A DNA stretch of 64,000 bases from Didymella arachidicola (GCA_016630955.3 CM049993.1:1240001-1304000); one strand, 5' to 3'; counted from the stretch's first letter, positions 1 through 10,470 are shown. A program made the numbers and translations. The notes: generated from the letters alone by a model not told the origin.

Positions 1-1671
1 GAGCTTATTAAGCTTATTAATAAGCTTACTGAGGACGGATTCCCTCCTAACAGGCTTCAAATCCGAAATTACGCGTCTAAAGTAGCTGGTAGCAGCGTCT
101 CTGATAGCTGGGTTACTCGCTTCCTCCACCGTCACACAGCTGAACTGGTCACCAAATGGGCAACAGGGAAGGATCGCAATCGCCACCAAGCTGACTCAGG
201 GGCTTCTTTTGAGGCCTACTTCACACTTCTACACAGCAAGATAGCTGAGTACAGCATTGAGCCTCAGCACATGTACAATATGGATGAGAAGGGCTTCATG
301 ATCGGGGTACTTGAACGTGCAAAACGAGTGTTCTCCCGGCCACTGTGGGACAGCAAGCAAGTCAGAGGTACTCTCCAAGACGGCTCACGGGAGTGGATCA
401 CGCTTATTGCTTGCATAAGTGCCTCAGGGGAAGCCCTGCCAGCAAGCCTCATATACCCAGCAGCCAATCAAGCTATATACTCAGGCTGGGTGGAGGATAT
501 CAAGCCAGGGGAACACTCAGTCTTTGTCAGCTCATCTAGTACAGGCTGGAGCAACAACGAGATAGCTCTTGCCTGGCTTGAACAGGTGTTCGATCGCGCT
601 ACTAAGGCCACAGCACGGAGAAAGTATCGTCTTTTGATACTTGACGGCCACGGGAGCCACGTTACCCCTGACTTTATTGAGTACGCCAACCAACGCAAGA
701 TACTCGTGATGATCCTTCCCCCTCACTCAACACACAGGCTCCAGCCACTGGACGTTTGCCTGTTCTCACCTCTGGCACGAGCATACTCAAATGAGCTTAC
801 GCAGTTCCTCCAAAGCAGTCAGGGGACCTCTCCAGTCACTAAATCAAACTTCTTACACCTGTTCTGGGCGGCGTGGCAGAGCTCATTTCAGGAGTCAACA
901 ATCGTCAACTCCTTTGCAGCCACAGGGATATGGCCCCCTGACGCCTCTGCTGTACTCAAACAAGTCAACAACACTTATACAGACAAAGAAGAACAATCAG
1001 GAGCTCTTAGACCAACAGACTGGAGGCGTATAAGGCAGGTACTTAAGGATCATGTGAAGGAACCTGACAGTGAGGCAGTGCGGGAGCTGACAGGGGCAAT
1101 TCACTCTCTTACTGCCCAGGTTGAGCTGCTTACTGAGCAGAACAAAGGCCTGCAGGAGTCTCTTGCACACAGGAAGAAGCACAATAAGAAGAGTAAGCCC
1201 CTGAGTCTCCAACAGCGGAAGGAGTACCAAAGTCAACCTGTATTTTGGTCTCCTCGGAAGGTCAGAGAGGCACACTATCGTCGGAAGATCAATGAGCAAG
1301 AACAGGAGGAGCAGCATCTTCAAAAGCTACGTCAGAAGCAAGAGCAAGTAGCAATTAAGCTTCAGAGAGCAAGAGAGGCTCAGGAGAAGCGTACAGAGCG
1401 TGAGAGAGCTAAGGAGGTGAGGGTGCAGGAGAAGGCTAAGAAGGCAGCTGAAGCGCAGCGTCAAAGGGACGCTCGTCAAGCTACTACTGCTATCCAATTA
1501 TCCCAAAAGGGTAAGCGTAAAGCCTTAAAAGCTACCTCAGGTAGCAATAAGCGTCAGAAACAAGCTGGTGATGCTGGTGGTGCGAAAGAAGCCCCTGAGG
1601 CACCCTCAGCTCCTCCACCAGTCACTACTCGCCGCGGACGCAACGTTAGGCTTCCAAGTAAATACAAGTAG
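1..1671 (+). CDS. Fot1/pogo-like DDD transposase of element A (5'-truncated by window edge)
   Basis: The frame is open from base 1 to the stop at 1669-1671 and encodes the last ~556 residues of the 619-residue transposase seen complete at 45803-47662. Visible parts are the end of the CENP-B-like helix-turn-helix region, then the DDE_1 catalytic domain with its three aspartates: YNMDEKGF (D158 in full-length numbering), LILDGHGSH (D278) and LQPLDV (D314). The D2-D3 spacing of 36 is typical of pogo/Fot transposases. The C-terminal third is Lys/Arg/Gln-rich predicted coiled coil, probably DNA-binding or nuclear targeting (inference). It cuts and pastes its own element at TA sites. No stops or frameshifts are seen. 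Confidence 0.93.
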   Translation, partial: ELIKLINKLTEDGFPPNRLQIRNYASKVAGSSVSDSWVTRFLHRHTAELVTKWATGKDRNRHQADSGASFEAYFTLLHSKIAEYSIEPQHMYNMDEKGFMIGVLERAKRVFSRPLWDSKQVRGTLQDGSREWITLIACISASGEALPASLIYPAANQAIYSGWVEDIKPGEHSVFVSSSSTGWSNNEIALAWLEQVFDRATKATARRKYRLLILDGHGSHVTPDFIEYANQRKILVMILPPHSTHRLQPLDVCLFSPLARAYSNELTQFLQSSQGTSPVTKSNFLHLFWAAWQSSFQESTIVNSFAATGIWPPDASAVLKQVNNTYTDKEEQSGALRPTDWRRIRQVLKDHVKEPDSEAVRELTGAIHSLTAQVELLTEQNKGLQESLAHRKKHNKKSKPLSLQQRKEYQSQPVFWSPRKVREAHYRRKINEQEQEEQHLQKLRQKQEQVAIKLQRAREAQEKRTERERAKEVRVQEKAKKAAEAQRQRDARQATTAIQLSQKGKRKALKATSGSNKRQKQAGDAGGAKEAPEAPSAPPPVTTRRGRNVRLPSKYK

Positions 1672-1779
1672 CACAAGTAGTTCACATAGGTCTATTTACT
1701 ACTCTACTACAATATTATACAATATTTGCTGTTGTTGGTGGCTCAGTAACCTTATTTTTCAACAAGTCGATAGGATCTC

Positions 1780-1823
1780 AGCGGGGCGTTACGCGATGGT
1801 GGGCGTCACGCGCACGGACTCGG
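1780..1823 (+). repeat. Right terminal inverted repeat of element A
   Basis: 44 bp, beginning AGCGGGGCGTTACGCG and ending GCGCACGGACTCGG, identical to 47707-47750 and the reverse complement of 45651-45694. The following TA (1824-1825) is the target duplication. Confidence 0.92.
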
Positions 1824-1825
1824 TA

Positions 1826-2101
1826 GCGCACCAGCTTGCGTTGATGAGAAAGGAACGTGATGAGCTTCGAGAGGCTCTAGCAGCTGCAACAGAGCGCAAA
1901 TCACATAAAAGGAAGCGAATTCAAACAGGAGGGAGCATAACAGTTGAAGAGGCACAGCGTTTAACTGCTCTAAAGGAGTTTGGCGTGCGTGGTGATGGTA
2001 AGAAGCCAAAGAAGAGGATGCGCGCTGAAGGAGGTGAACTATCCCAACGACGGTGTGGAACGTGCGGAGAGACAGGGCACAACGCGCGAACGTGTAAATA
2101 A
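1826..2101 (+). pseudogene. Element B transposase, C-terminal 91 residues
   Basis: In-frame continuation of the transposase whose first 452 codons lie at 47751-49106. The reading frame joins without loss at codon GTA, whose TA is the element A target. The piece holds a predicted helical, Lys/Arg-rich stretch and ends with a retroviral-type CCHC zinc knuckle (CGTCGETGHNARTC) just before the stop. That knuckle marks this transposase subfamily, shared by elements D, E, F, G and H in this window. There are no nonsense mutations; only the insertion of element A breaks the gene. Confidence 0.85.
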
Positions 2102-2253
2102 CACTTATCTACCATGGACCTTGCCAGGACGTCTTCCTCAGAACCCCCATACGCGAGGTGCTGTTACTATACTACAATTTAATGTGAAGTTTGGTGTGGT
2201 CTTGGCAAAAGTGGCCCACTAGACAGGGTGGCCCACTTACCCGTGAGGTACGT
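1826..2253 (+). mobile_element. Element B, 3' half (Fot-like transposon split by element A)
   Basis: Begins immediately after element A and its TA, and runs to a 61-bp terminal repeat (2193-2253, ending GAGGTACGT) followed by TA at 2254-2255. The terminal repeat has the distinctive core CCCACTAGACAGGGTGG, found elsewhere in this window only at 49127-49187, the end of the B 5' half. The two halves sum to about 1865 bp including one TA, against 1866 bp for the related elements E and G. See the inversion finding. Confidence 0.88.
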
Positions 2254-2255
2254 TA

Positions 2256-2437
2256 GAAGAGAAGTGCTATAGGCCTCTATAACTAAAGTAATATTTAGTC
2301 TTTCTTTTCTACCTTAGATATTATAGCTACTTCTACTAGCTTCTATTATATAGAAAATATAAGGTTACTATAAGTAGGTAATTAGACTTAAAGTAGATAG
2401 AATAGCTTCTAGGCTAAATTAAAGATATATTTAGATA
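2256..2437. repeat. AT-rich RIP-like filler between elements B and D
   Basis: Very AT-rich with CA/TG dinucleotides strongly depleted, as expected after C-to-T mutation of CpA on both strands. I could not align it to the LINE or to any other element in the window. No gene is seen. Confidence 0.6.
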
Positions 2438-4254
2438 ACGTGAGCGGCAAGCGAAATGCGCACTTCTACACCCAATTAACCTTTGTACTTGAATATCTCA
2501 ACACCCTACGAAGCAATAAGGACGTACAATAGCTAGAATTAATCCTCTACTTCTGCTGCATCTTTATTGCACGTGCGCTTATTGTGTCCTGCCTCGCCAC
2601 ACGTCTTGCAGTGGCGGATACCCTTGCTGCTACCACCTGCCTGCATCCTCTCTGCCTCTGCCTCTGCCTCAGCGTCTCTCTGCCTTACTATTTCCTCTGC
2701 CTCAGCCTGTGATAGAGTCCCACCTGCTTGGATCCGCTTTCTCTTACGCTTCTTACGCTTAGAAGCAGCGTTGTTGGCTGCTTCAAGCTTGGCTACTCTA
2801 GCTTCATGTAACGTGTGTGAATGGTCCTTCAAAGTTGACCCCTTTTTGACCTGCAGAATCATCTCAATGATAGAATCAGGTGAGGAACTCTTATAGTCCC
2901 TTATCCTCTTGATGATCAGCGTCGTTTGGCTGTCTATCTCTATAGCGTTGCTTGGTGTTTTTGGTTGCCAGGCAGTAGGCCCTGGTGCTGGTGGAGTTGG
3001 TGTACGAGGCTTGACTTCAAGCTTTGATAGCACCACTTCTGGGTTAAGTGGAACCAAGCCAGTTGCTCTGAAACTAGACAAGATATTGCTCTTTGAGATG
3101 GCCCTGTCGTACACCTCTAGAAACGTTGCTAGAAAGGCTTTTTTATCAACATGGTTGATGTGGCTGTCTGCCAAGCCCCTAATTTCCTTCTTGTACGCCT
3201 GCTTCAGGGGGGCAAAACACCCAACGTTAAGCGGCTGCAGGATATAGGAGGCGTGTGGAGGCATACAGAGAGCAATAATCTTGCTTTCCTCACAGAGGTT
3301 TTGGAACTCAAGCGACTTGTGGCTCTCATGGCCGTTAATAATAAGCAGCCGGTGACTGCCTACTGTACGAGCCTCTGTATGCTGGATAAAGTGCTTCAGC
3401 CAGGCAAGACCAAGCTCGTTAGTGGTCCAGCCGTTCTTGCTGACGCCAATCCTCCAATCTGGTGGGTTGTTGTGATACCAGGCCTTGTCGTGGTGCTTTG
3501 CTTTGAGGATGAAGAAGGGTGGGATAGACCACCCTATGGCGTTGATGCAAGCGATCAGAGTTATCCACTCACGGTCACTAGGCTGGATACCAATTGGCTT
3601 CAAACGTCTCTCTAAGGCAGTAACTACCTTAACTAACCCTCCAACGCCTATCTAGAAGCCAGTCTCGTCAAAGTTGTAGGTGTCTTCGTCCAGGATCCTA
3701 TACTTGGCTTTAACGTTGCGTACAAGGTCAAACTAGGGGCTAACAACAGCCGGATTGCTGCACAGGACTCTCTGGTGATCCTTATGTCGAGTTACTTAAG
3801 ACTTGATCTCAGGCTTCCGGCGTATAAGGTTCCTAGCCCATTTTTCTCCAACCTGGTTACCACCACGAGCAGCTAGCAGTTGGTTGGCCATCTCTCGCAC
3901 GTAGCTAAGCGTAGGGGCAAAGCCTCGCGCATCAAGCTTCCTTATATACTGCACAATCGTGTCCTCTTCATGCCTTAAGAGCTTTGATGAGTTGGCTGAG
4001 ATATCGCGTCGTGAAGGCTTTCCAGCGCGTCGCGTACGAAGAGTGCTTTCTTGAACGTTGTAGATAGCAGCAGCGCGTCGCTGGCTTAAGGATGTGTTAG
4101 ATTTCATTGCTTTAATAGCTAAGATTATTCTTTCTTCACGAGGAAGTAATTCAAGATCAGATTGTTGCGACATTGTGAGGAGTGGTGGAAGAAGGTGTGG
4201 TCTTGGCAGAAGTGCGCATTTCGCTTACCTGCGCATTTCGCTTGCCGCTCACGT
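2438..4254 (-). mobile_element. Fot-like transposon D (degenerate)
   Basis: Bounded by TA at 2436-2437 and 4255-4256. Both ends read ACGTGAGCGGCAAGCG inward. The right terminal region carries a tandem doubling of the GCGAAATGCGCA motif that is single at the left, so one arm has lost a subrepeat. Length 1817 bp. It encodes a broken CCHC-knuckle transposase on the minus strand. Confidence 0.85.
2539..4173 (-). pseudogene. Fot-like transposase of element D, inactivated
   Basis: The N-terminal part (4173 down to 3796, helix-turn-helix region) ends at a stop. After a gap with further nonsense changes, the catalytic and C-terminal part is open again (3603 down to 2539). The first catalytic motif NFDETGF is present near 3660 but is followed at once by a stop. 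The second and third motifs have lost their aspartates: INGHESH for DGHESH, and LQPLNV for LQPLDV. Both are Asp-to-Asn changes of the kind RIP makes (GAC/GAT to AAC/AAT). The C-terminus has the CCHC knuckle CKTCGEAGHNKRTC. The gene cannot encode an active transposase. Confidence 0.85.
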
Positions 4255-4303
4255 TATTAGATAAATTCATAAAGTATAAGCCTTTAAATTTAATAGAATT
4301 ATA

Positions 4304-6169
4304 ACGTACCTCACGGGCGAGCCGCCCACACGGGCGAGTCGCCCACTTTTGCCAAGACCCTACCAAACCTCACCCTGTTATGGCACAAAACACCACACTC
4401 TGGCCCTGCACAAGGCAGAACAGGTCGTAATATCACTCAGAGACTACTTCTACTTCACTCTTGCACGTTCGCGCATTGTGTCCGCCCTCTCCGCACCGTC
4501 CACAGCGTCGTTGGGATGGTTCACCTCCTTCAGCGCGCACCCGCTTCTTTGTCTTCTTTCCATCACGACGCGCCCCAAATTCCGCTAGAGCCGCCAGCCG
4601 CTGGCCTTCCTCAACCAGAAGGGATCCTCCCTCCTGAATTCGCTTCCTTTTGTGCGATTTGCGTCGTGTAGCAGCCTCAGTGGCTGCTTCAAGCTCACGG
4701 ATCCGTTTTTGTGCCAGCGCAAGCTTATGCGATAGGATAGCTCCCCCCTTTGCGTAGTGCTCAATCGCACTGAGAACAGAGGTGGGCGAACTGCCCTGTT
4801 CCCTCCTATACTTGTCTCGAATTAGAGTTGATTGCGACTCGAATTCTAGGGTATTGCTTAGGGTTTGCGACTGCCAGGGCTCGTTGTTTGTGGGGAGTGG
4901 TGGTGACGGAGTGCGCAGCTTCACATCAAGGGTTGATATAACCTGTTTCGGGTCAAAAGGGACTAATCCGGCCCCTTAGAACCCTCCTTGGATGTTGCTA
5001 GCAGTAATAGTTTTCTTGTAAGCCGCTTTAAAGCATGGCAGGAACTCCTGCTTCGTGACGTGGGTGATCCGGTTGCGGATGAGCTCATTGACCTCATCCC
5101 CGTACGCCTTCTTCAGAGGGGCAAAACAACCCACATCAAGTGGCTGCAGGAGATGCGATGAGTGCGGAGGCATACATAAAAGTACAATCTTGTGATCCTT
5201 GCAGTATTGCGTGAATCCTGCAGAGTTGTGGCTCTCGTGGCTATTAATAATAAGCATGCGGTGGGCTCCAACAGTACGTTCCTTTGTATGCCTGTTAAAG
5301 TGCTTCAACCAGTTAAAACCAAGCTCGTTGTTAGTCCAGCCGTTCTTAGAGATGGCAATAACCCAGTCTTGGGGCAGGTTGTCGTCTTTATACTAGTTGG
5401 ACTGGTGGTGGCGCGCTTTGAAGATGATGTAGGGCGGAATAGGCCATCCAGTAGCATTGATGCCCTGGATAACTGTTACCCACTCCCGGTTGCCTGGCTG
5501 GACCTGCTTTGCTCGTCCTGGCTTCCCTGCATCTGTTACGACTTTCCCGCTGCTTATCTGGCCCATCATGAAGCCTGTCTCGTCGAAGTTGTACGTGTCG
5601 TCGTCCAGGATACCATACTTAGCTTTGATGTTAGCTACAAGGCTGAACCAGTCCTGTATGACCTTCGGGTCCTCACAGAGGGCTCGCCTGTAGTCGTACT
5701 TGTGATTGAAGACCACTTTGAGCTCCTCCCGACGCGAAACAAACGTACTGGCCCAGTTTGAGCCAACAGGGGCCAGACCGCGCTCCTTTCGCAGATAATT
5801 GGCCATATCAGTCACAGCTGCGAGCCGGGGGGACTCTCCTCGGGCAACCAGCTCAAGTATGTGCGTAACAATCACCTGCTCCTCACTGTTTGTCAGGCTC
5901 CGTGAGTTGGCCATAGTAGTGACGCGTGAAGCCCTTCCGGCGAGTCGGTCGCGTAGAGTAGTTCGGGGCGCGTTGTAGATAGCTGCAGCGCGTCGCACAG
6001 AGAGCTTTGCGTCTTGTTCAAGAGCCCAAAGCGCAAGCTGTATCTGACGCTCTTTTAACGCGTTAGGCTGGTGCTGTTGTGGTGGCATTAGAGTGGTGAT
6101 AGTGTTTTGGTGGGGTCTTGGCAAAAGTGGGCGACTCGCCCGTGTGGGCGGCTCGCCCGTGAGGTACGT
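4304..6169 (-). mobile_element. Fot-like transposon E (degenerate)
   Basis: 1866 bp between TA at 4302-4303 and 6170-6171. The ends begin ACGTACCTCACGGGCGAG. The terminal repeats carry two copies of a CGGGCGAG(C/T)CGCCCAC motif and the string TTTTGCCAAGACC, shared with elements B and G. A 45-bp AT-rich spacer (4257-4301) separates it from D. Confidence 0.88.
4433..6088 (-). pseudogene. Fot-like transposase of element E, inactivated
   Basis: The start was chosen at 6088 because the homologous ATG opens the intact frame of element B. The frame is open through the helix-turn-helix and the first catalytic motif (NFDETGF), then stops near 5393 where the family has Trp (a TGG-to-stop change). It reopens at 5308-4976, stops again, and reopens from 4924 to 4433. 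The second catalytic motif reads INSHESH instead of DGHESH, so both Asp and Gly are lost by G-to-A changes. The third motif LQPLDV is intact. A CCHC knuckle (CGRCGEGGHNARTC) lies near the C-terminus. The damage fits RIP. Confidence 0.87.
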
Positions 6170-6171
6170 TA

Positions 6172-6788
6172 CTAGTATACTAATATAGTTTATAAAAGTA
6201 GTAGTAGCCTACCTAATAAGCTCTATACTACTACTAGCTATAGAGATAGTAGGTTTAAAGAATTTATATTTAATATTAAAGTTTTTTTTTTATAATATAG
6301 TATTAGAAGAGTATAAAGTATATAATATACTAGAGTATATTTAGTATAAGTAGCTATCTATAGTAGTTTAGTATTAAAACTCTATTTATAATAGCCTATA
6401 GTAGGTTTAGGTAATTAAGGCTTTTTCTAGTCTAGAGCTTAAGGTAGTATCCTTTATAGATATAGGTTATTACTTTAAAGTAGGCTAAGCCTAGTATATT
6501 AGAAGTATTTTAGGTACTAATAGGTATAAGGTATCTAAAGCTAGAGTAGATAAAGGTTCTTAAGTTAGTATAAGTAAAAGGCTCTTAGATATATATAATA
6601 TCTATACTCTTCTAGAAGAATACTTCTAGTATTATAATATAGTAAAGTAAGCTTCTACTAATATTAGCTTAGTATATATAAAGTTAGTTTCTCTACTAGC
6701 TAAACTATTATTACCTATTATAGATAAAGGGTATATATAAATATTCTAATATATAAATAGTAGCTTATTACTTATACTAGTATCTTCT
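6172..6788 (-). mobile_element. RIP-mutated remnant of Tad1-like LINE copy 1 (ORF1/ORF2 junction and 5' part of ORF2)
   Basis: Looks like featureless AT-rich DNA with almost no CA or TG. It nevertheless aligns base for base by transitions to the intact LINE at about 17100-17708: for example AGGCTCTTAGATATATATAA here against GGGCTCTTGAACACACACAA there, and GTATATATAAATATTCTA against GTATGTTGTAGGGGTGTTCT. Nearly all differences are C-to-T or G-to-A. No coding capacity is left. Confidence 0.8.
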
Positions 6789-7264
6789 TGTTACGGTCCG
6801 TTGCAGCCTAGCCCCACTTTAACTCGCGGGGCAACCGGGGTCGCTCTCACCAAGCGAGTAAACACGAGAGAGCACAACAAGAGGTGCTCTCTCCGACCTC
6901 TCCTTGGCATGAGAACAAGAAAGCAGCGTTGCTCTCCTTGCTCTCCTGATCTCGAGAGAACACACAGAGCGACAGAGCATCGCGCATAACACCCTTACAC
7001 TCCTTAAGTATATAGTATGTAGGAACACAACCCTTACGGTTCGTGTTCAACCTAAGTTATCAAGTTTGTCTTTGGATCTCAAACCCAACCTTCGAGCTAG
7101 ACAGTCTACTCTGTACTACTCATCGTTACCCTGCTCTCAAGACTGACAGATCGTATCTGTACACCTTATTGCAACCAACCCTTTCGGCTTCCTGTCACCG
7201 TACTCATCCCCGAGAACCAATAGAATTAGTGCTTACGAGCTTTGCTTAAAGTACGACTTCAACA
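6789..7264 (+). repeat. Gypsy-type LTR, variant X, forward copy
   Basis: 476 bp from TGTTACGGTCC to CTTCAACA. It shares its last ~230 bp with the Gypsy-1 LTRs but has a different U3 rich in GAGAG/CTCTC motifs. It is inserted in the RIP-mutated LINE after the 5-mer CTTCT (6784-6788). It forms a perfect-looking inverted repeat with 7689-8164. The LTR itself shows no RIP, so it is younger than its surroundings. Confidence 0.88.
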
Positions 7265-7688
7265 GCTAGTTACTCTAACTACTTTACTACTTCTTACTAG
7301 GTATATAAATATATAATTAAGCCTACTATAGCTAAACTAAATACTATCTACTATATAAGTAGAGTAATATACTAGTATCTCTATAGAATAGTAGATAAGA
7401 CTTTTAACTAGGTAACTCTACTATATAAAGAAACTCTACTAAAGGCTACTTAGAAGTTATTACTCTTTTACTTTTCTTTCTAGAAGTAAGTACTAGAGAA
7501 AGATAGTAGAGTAGCTATAACTAGAATAAGTAGCGCCTTATAAGTATCTCTACCTACTATTAGTAGAGAAAAAAGACTAAGATAGGCTACTATAGGCTAT
7601 ATAAACCTAAATATAAAAGATATATCTACTAATAGTCTACTTTTATAATTAACTATCTATACTAACCTCTTACTCTTAAAGAAAGAAG
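7265..7688 (+). mobile_element. Inverted 424-bp segment of LINE copy 1 between inverted LTRs
   Basis: AT-rich. Its reverse complement, not its direct sequence, aligns with the intact LINE at about 17705-18135: for example GTTAGTATAGATAGTTAATT against GTCAGTGTGGATAGTCGATT, and TAGTAGGCTTAATTATA against TGTAGGCTTGATGCTG. The neighbouring LINE pieces (6172-6788, 8418-8600) align in direct orientation, so this piece has been flipped. Its right end (AGAAG, 7684-7688) is the reverse complement of the CTTCT left of the first LTR. Confidence 0.78.
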
Positions 7689-8164
7689 TGTTGAAGTCGT
7701 ACTTTAAGCAAAGCTCGTAAGCACTAATTCTATTGGTTCTCGGGGATGAGTACGGTGACAGGAAGCCGAAAGGGTTGGTTGCAATAAGGTGTACAGATAC
7801 GATCTGTCAGTCTTGAGAGCAGGGTAACGATGAGTAGTACAGAGTAGACTGTCTAGCTCGAAGGTTGGGTTTGAGATCCAAAGACAAACTTGATAACTTA
7901 GGTTGAACACGAACCGTAAGGGTTGTGTTCCTACATACTATATACTTAAGGAGTGTAAGGGTGTTATGCGCGATGCTCTGTCGCTCTGTGTGTTCTCTCG
8001 AGATCAGGAGAGCAAGGAGAGCAACGCTGCTTTCTTGTTCTCATGCCAAGGAGAGGTCGGAGAGAGCACCTCTTGTTGTGCTCTCTCGTGTTTACTCGCT
8101 TGGTGAGAGCGACCCCGGTTGCCCCGCGAGTTAAAGTGGGGCTAGGCTGCAACGGACCGTAACA
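7689..8164 (-). repeat. Gypsy-type LTR, variant X, inverted copy
   Basis: 476 bp, reverse complement of 6789-7264 with no difference that I can see. It abuts a Fot-like fragment at 8165. No 5-bp target duplication is recognisable for this copy as it stands. Confidence 0.88.
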
Positions 8165-8415
8165 GATGGTGGGGAGCCTGCAAAGAAGGTGCGTGGGCAG
8201 AGGCGCTGTGGACGTTGTGGCGAGACTGGCCACAACGCTCGCACCTGTGCAGTAGAAATTGCAGATGCATCTGATAGCGACGCGTCTGAATAGTATTTCT
8301 GTGTTCTACAAATTGTAGTAAATTGTGGTGGTGTTGCAGGAGGTGCTTTGCAATAGACAGACCTTAGAAAAGTGGACGGTTCGCTTGGGTTGGACGGCTC
8401 GCTTGTGAACTACGT
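8165..8415 (+). mobile_element. Fot-like element F, 3' fragment
   Basis: Cut on the left by the inverted LTR. The right end is a terminal repeat containing GGACGGTTCGCTTGGGTTGG and ending GAACTACGT, followed by TA (8416-8417). Only the last ~40 codons of a transposase remain (to the stop at 8291-8293): Lys/Arg-rich, then the CCHC knuckle CGRCGETGHNARTC and an Asp/Ser/Glu tail. The tail is most like that of element H. The rest of the element is missing. Confidence 0.8.
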
Positions 8416-8417
8416 TA

Positions 8418-8600
8418 AAGCTCTTAGTATTTATCTATATAATTCTTATAGTATATATAGTATACTAGCTAAGTATAATAGATAGTATTATAGTATTATT
8501 AGTAGCTTAGGTTATATTATTATATAGTAGAATATTTATAGATTTCTTTAGAGAACTAGCTAGTACTAAATAGCTAGAATAAGTAGACTAGCTTTATATA
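8418..8600 (-). mobile_element. RIP-mutated remnant of LINE copy 1 (ORF1 part)
   Basis: Aligns with the intact LINE at about 18182-18372: for example TAGTATACTAGCTAAGTATA against CAGCGCGCTACCTGGGTGCA, and CTAGTACTAAATAGCTAGAA against CTGATACCAAAAAGGCGGAA, almost entirely by transitions. It is the direct continuation of the piece at 10471-10784 once element G is removed. Confidence 0.8.
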
Positions 8601-8602
8601 TA

Positions 8603-10468
8603 ACGTACATCACGGGCGAGCGGCGCACATGGGCGAGCGGCGCACTTTTGCCAAGACCACACCAAAACACCATCGCCACCCTAATGCCACCACAACAGCA
8701 CCAGTCAGACGCGTTAAAAGAAGCTCAGGTACAGCTTGCAATCCAAGCTCTTAAACAAGACCCTAATCTCTCTGTTCGACGCGCTGCCGCTATCTTCAGC
8801 GCCCCTGAAACAACACTACGCGCAAGACGCGCCGGACGACCTTCACGCGTTGATACTATGGCCAACTCACGAAATCTGACCAATACTGAAGAGGAGGTGA
8901 TTGTTACGCATATACTTGAGCTGTCTAAGCAAGGACGGCCTCCCCGGCTTGCAGATGTGACTGATATCGCCAATTCTCTGCGGAAAGAGCGCGGTTTGGC
9001 CCCTGTTGGCTCAAACTGGGCCAGCACGTTCGTTTCGCGTCAGGAGGAGCTCAAAGTGGTCTTTAATCGCAAGTACGACTACAAGAGAGCCCTCTGTGAT
9101 GATCCTGAGGTTATACAGGGTTGGTTCAACCTTGTAGCTAACACTAAAGCCAAGTATGGCATCCAGGACAACGACACGTACAACTTCGACGAGACAGGCT
9201 TCATGATGGGCCAGATAAGCTCTGGAGCAGTCGTTACAGCTTCAGAGACCCGTGGACGGGCAAAAGCAGTCCAGCTAGGCAATCGCGAGTGGGTAACGGT
9301 CATCTAGGGCATCAATGCCACAGGGTGGGCAATCCCGCCCTACATCATCTTCAAAGCCCGCCGCCACCAGTCCAACTGGTACAAAGATGATGACCTGCCC
9401 CAGGATTGGACTGTTGCTGTCTCTGAGAACGGCTAGACTACTAACGAGCTTGGTTTTGACTGGTTAAAGCACTTTGACAGGCATACAAAGGCGCGTACTG
9501 TTGGCAGCCACCGGTTGCTGATTATTGATGGTCATGGGAGCCATAACACTGCAGAATTCGCGCAATACTGCAAGGATCAGAAGATTATAATCCTATGCAT
9601 GTCTCCGCACTCATCGCACCTCCTTCAGCCACTTGATGTGGCTTGTTTTGGCCCTCTAAAGAAGGCGTACAGGGATGAGGTCAATTAGCTTATACACAAC
9701 CGGATTAACCACATCACAAAGCAGGAGTTCCTCCTATGCTTTATAGCAGCTTATAACAAAGCTATAACCTCTAGCAACATCTAGGGAGGGTTCCGAGGGG
9801 CCGGATTAGCTCTATTTAACCCAGATCGCGTTATATCAACCCTAAATGTAAGGCTGCGCACCCTATCGCCACCACTCCCCCAAAACAGCCCGCTCTGGCA
9901 GTCGCAAACCCTAAGCAATACCCTAGAATTCGGGTCCTAATCAACGCTTGTGAAGAAGAGGATTCAGAAGCATATAGACAGCTCACCAACCTCTATGGTT
10001 GAAGCGTTTGAGAAGGTCTCAAAGGGGGCAGCAATTGTTGCGCACAAGCTGGCTTTGGCACAACGGGAGAACGCTGCGCTTCACGCAGCTCTAGCAGCTG
10101 CTACAGAACGTAGATCGCGCAAAAGAAGGCATATCCAGACAGAGGGAAGCCTCACGGTTGAAGAGGGCCAGCGGCGGACTACTCTATTAGAGTATAGCGC
10201 GCGTAGTGATGGAAAGAAGAGGAAGACGCAGGTGCGTGCTGAAGGAGGTGAACCATCCCAACGACGCTGTGGACGGTGCGGAGAGGGTGGGCACAACGCA
10301 CGAACGTGCAATAATAGAGCAGAAGAGGTCCCTGAGTAATATTACAGCTTGTTTTGCCTTATGCAGGGCTAATTTGTGGTGTTCTGGGCCATAATGTAGG
10401 TGTTTTTGGTGGGGTCTTGGCAAAAGTGCGCCGCTCGCCCATGTGCGCCGCTCGCCCGTGATGTACGT
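8603..10468 (+). mobile_element. Fot-like transposon G (degenerate)
   Basis: 1866 bp between TA at 8601-8602 and 10469-10470. The ends read ACGTACATCACGGGCGAGCG inward, followed by a second copy of the GGGCGAGCGGCGCAC motif and TTTTGCCAAGACC. It is inserted into RIP-mutated LINE copy 1: the LINE alignment runs on across it. Confidence 0.9.
8684..10339 (+). pseudogene. Fot-like transposase of element G with several nonsense codons
   Basis: The start at 8684 matches the element B start. The frame is collinear with the intact relatives and keeps all three catalytic aspartates (NFDETGF near 9185, IDGHGSH near 9525, LQPLDV near 9625). It is interrupted by at least six in-frame TAG codons (first at 9305-9307), all explainable by C-to-T at CAG or G-to-A at TGG. 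The last open part (9950-10339) holds the basic region and CCHC knuckle. It is inactive but less damaged than D and E. Confidence 0.88.
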
Positions 10469-10470
10469 TA

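Larger units (their letters stand above)
1..1823 (+). mobile_element. Fot1/pogo-like DNA transposon A, left copy (5' end outside window)
   Basis: The window opens inside this element. Its right terminal inverted repeat is 1780-1823, followed by the target dinucleotide TA at 1824-1825. The sequence repeats, in opposite orientation and with no difference I noticed, the complete copy at 45651-47750. That copy has 44-bp perfect terminal repeats and is 2100 bp long, so about 280 bp are missing here. No RIP-like stops are present, so the copy is young. The 3' flank is the second half of another transposon (element B). Confidence 0.93.

Noticed and set aside
997..1323. Leu-rich antisense ORFs inside transposase genes (also 46151-46477 and similar)
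   Set aside because: Mirror frames of low-complexity coiled-coil coding sequence; they repeat only because element A is repeated.
1824..2253. Left B fragment as an unrelated solo transposon end
   Set aside because: Frame, length and terminal-repeat identity with 47753-49187 make it the other half of one element.
2256..2437. Attempt to align this and the AT-rich stretches at 49190-49506 and 56804-57315 to the LINE
   Set aside because: No stretch matched convincingly in either orientation, unlike 6172-6788 and the other assigned pieces.
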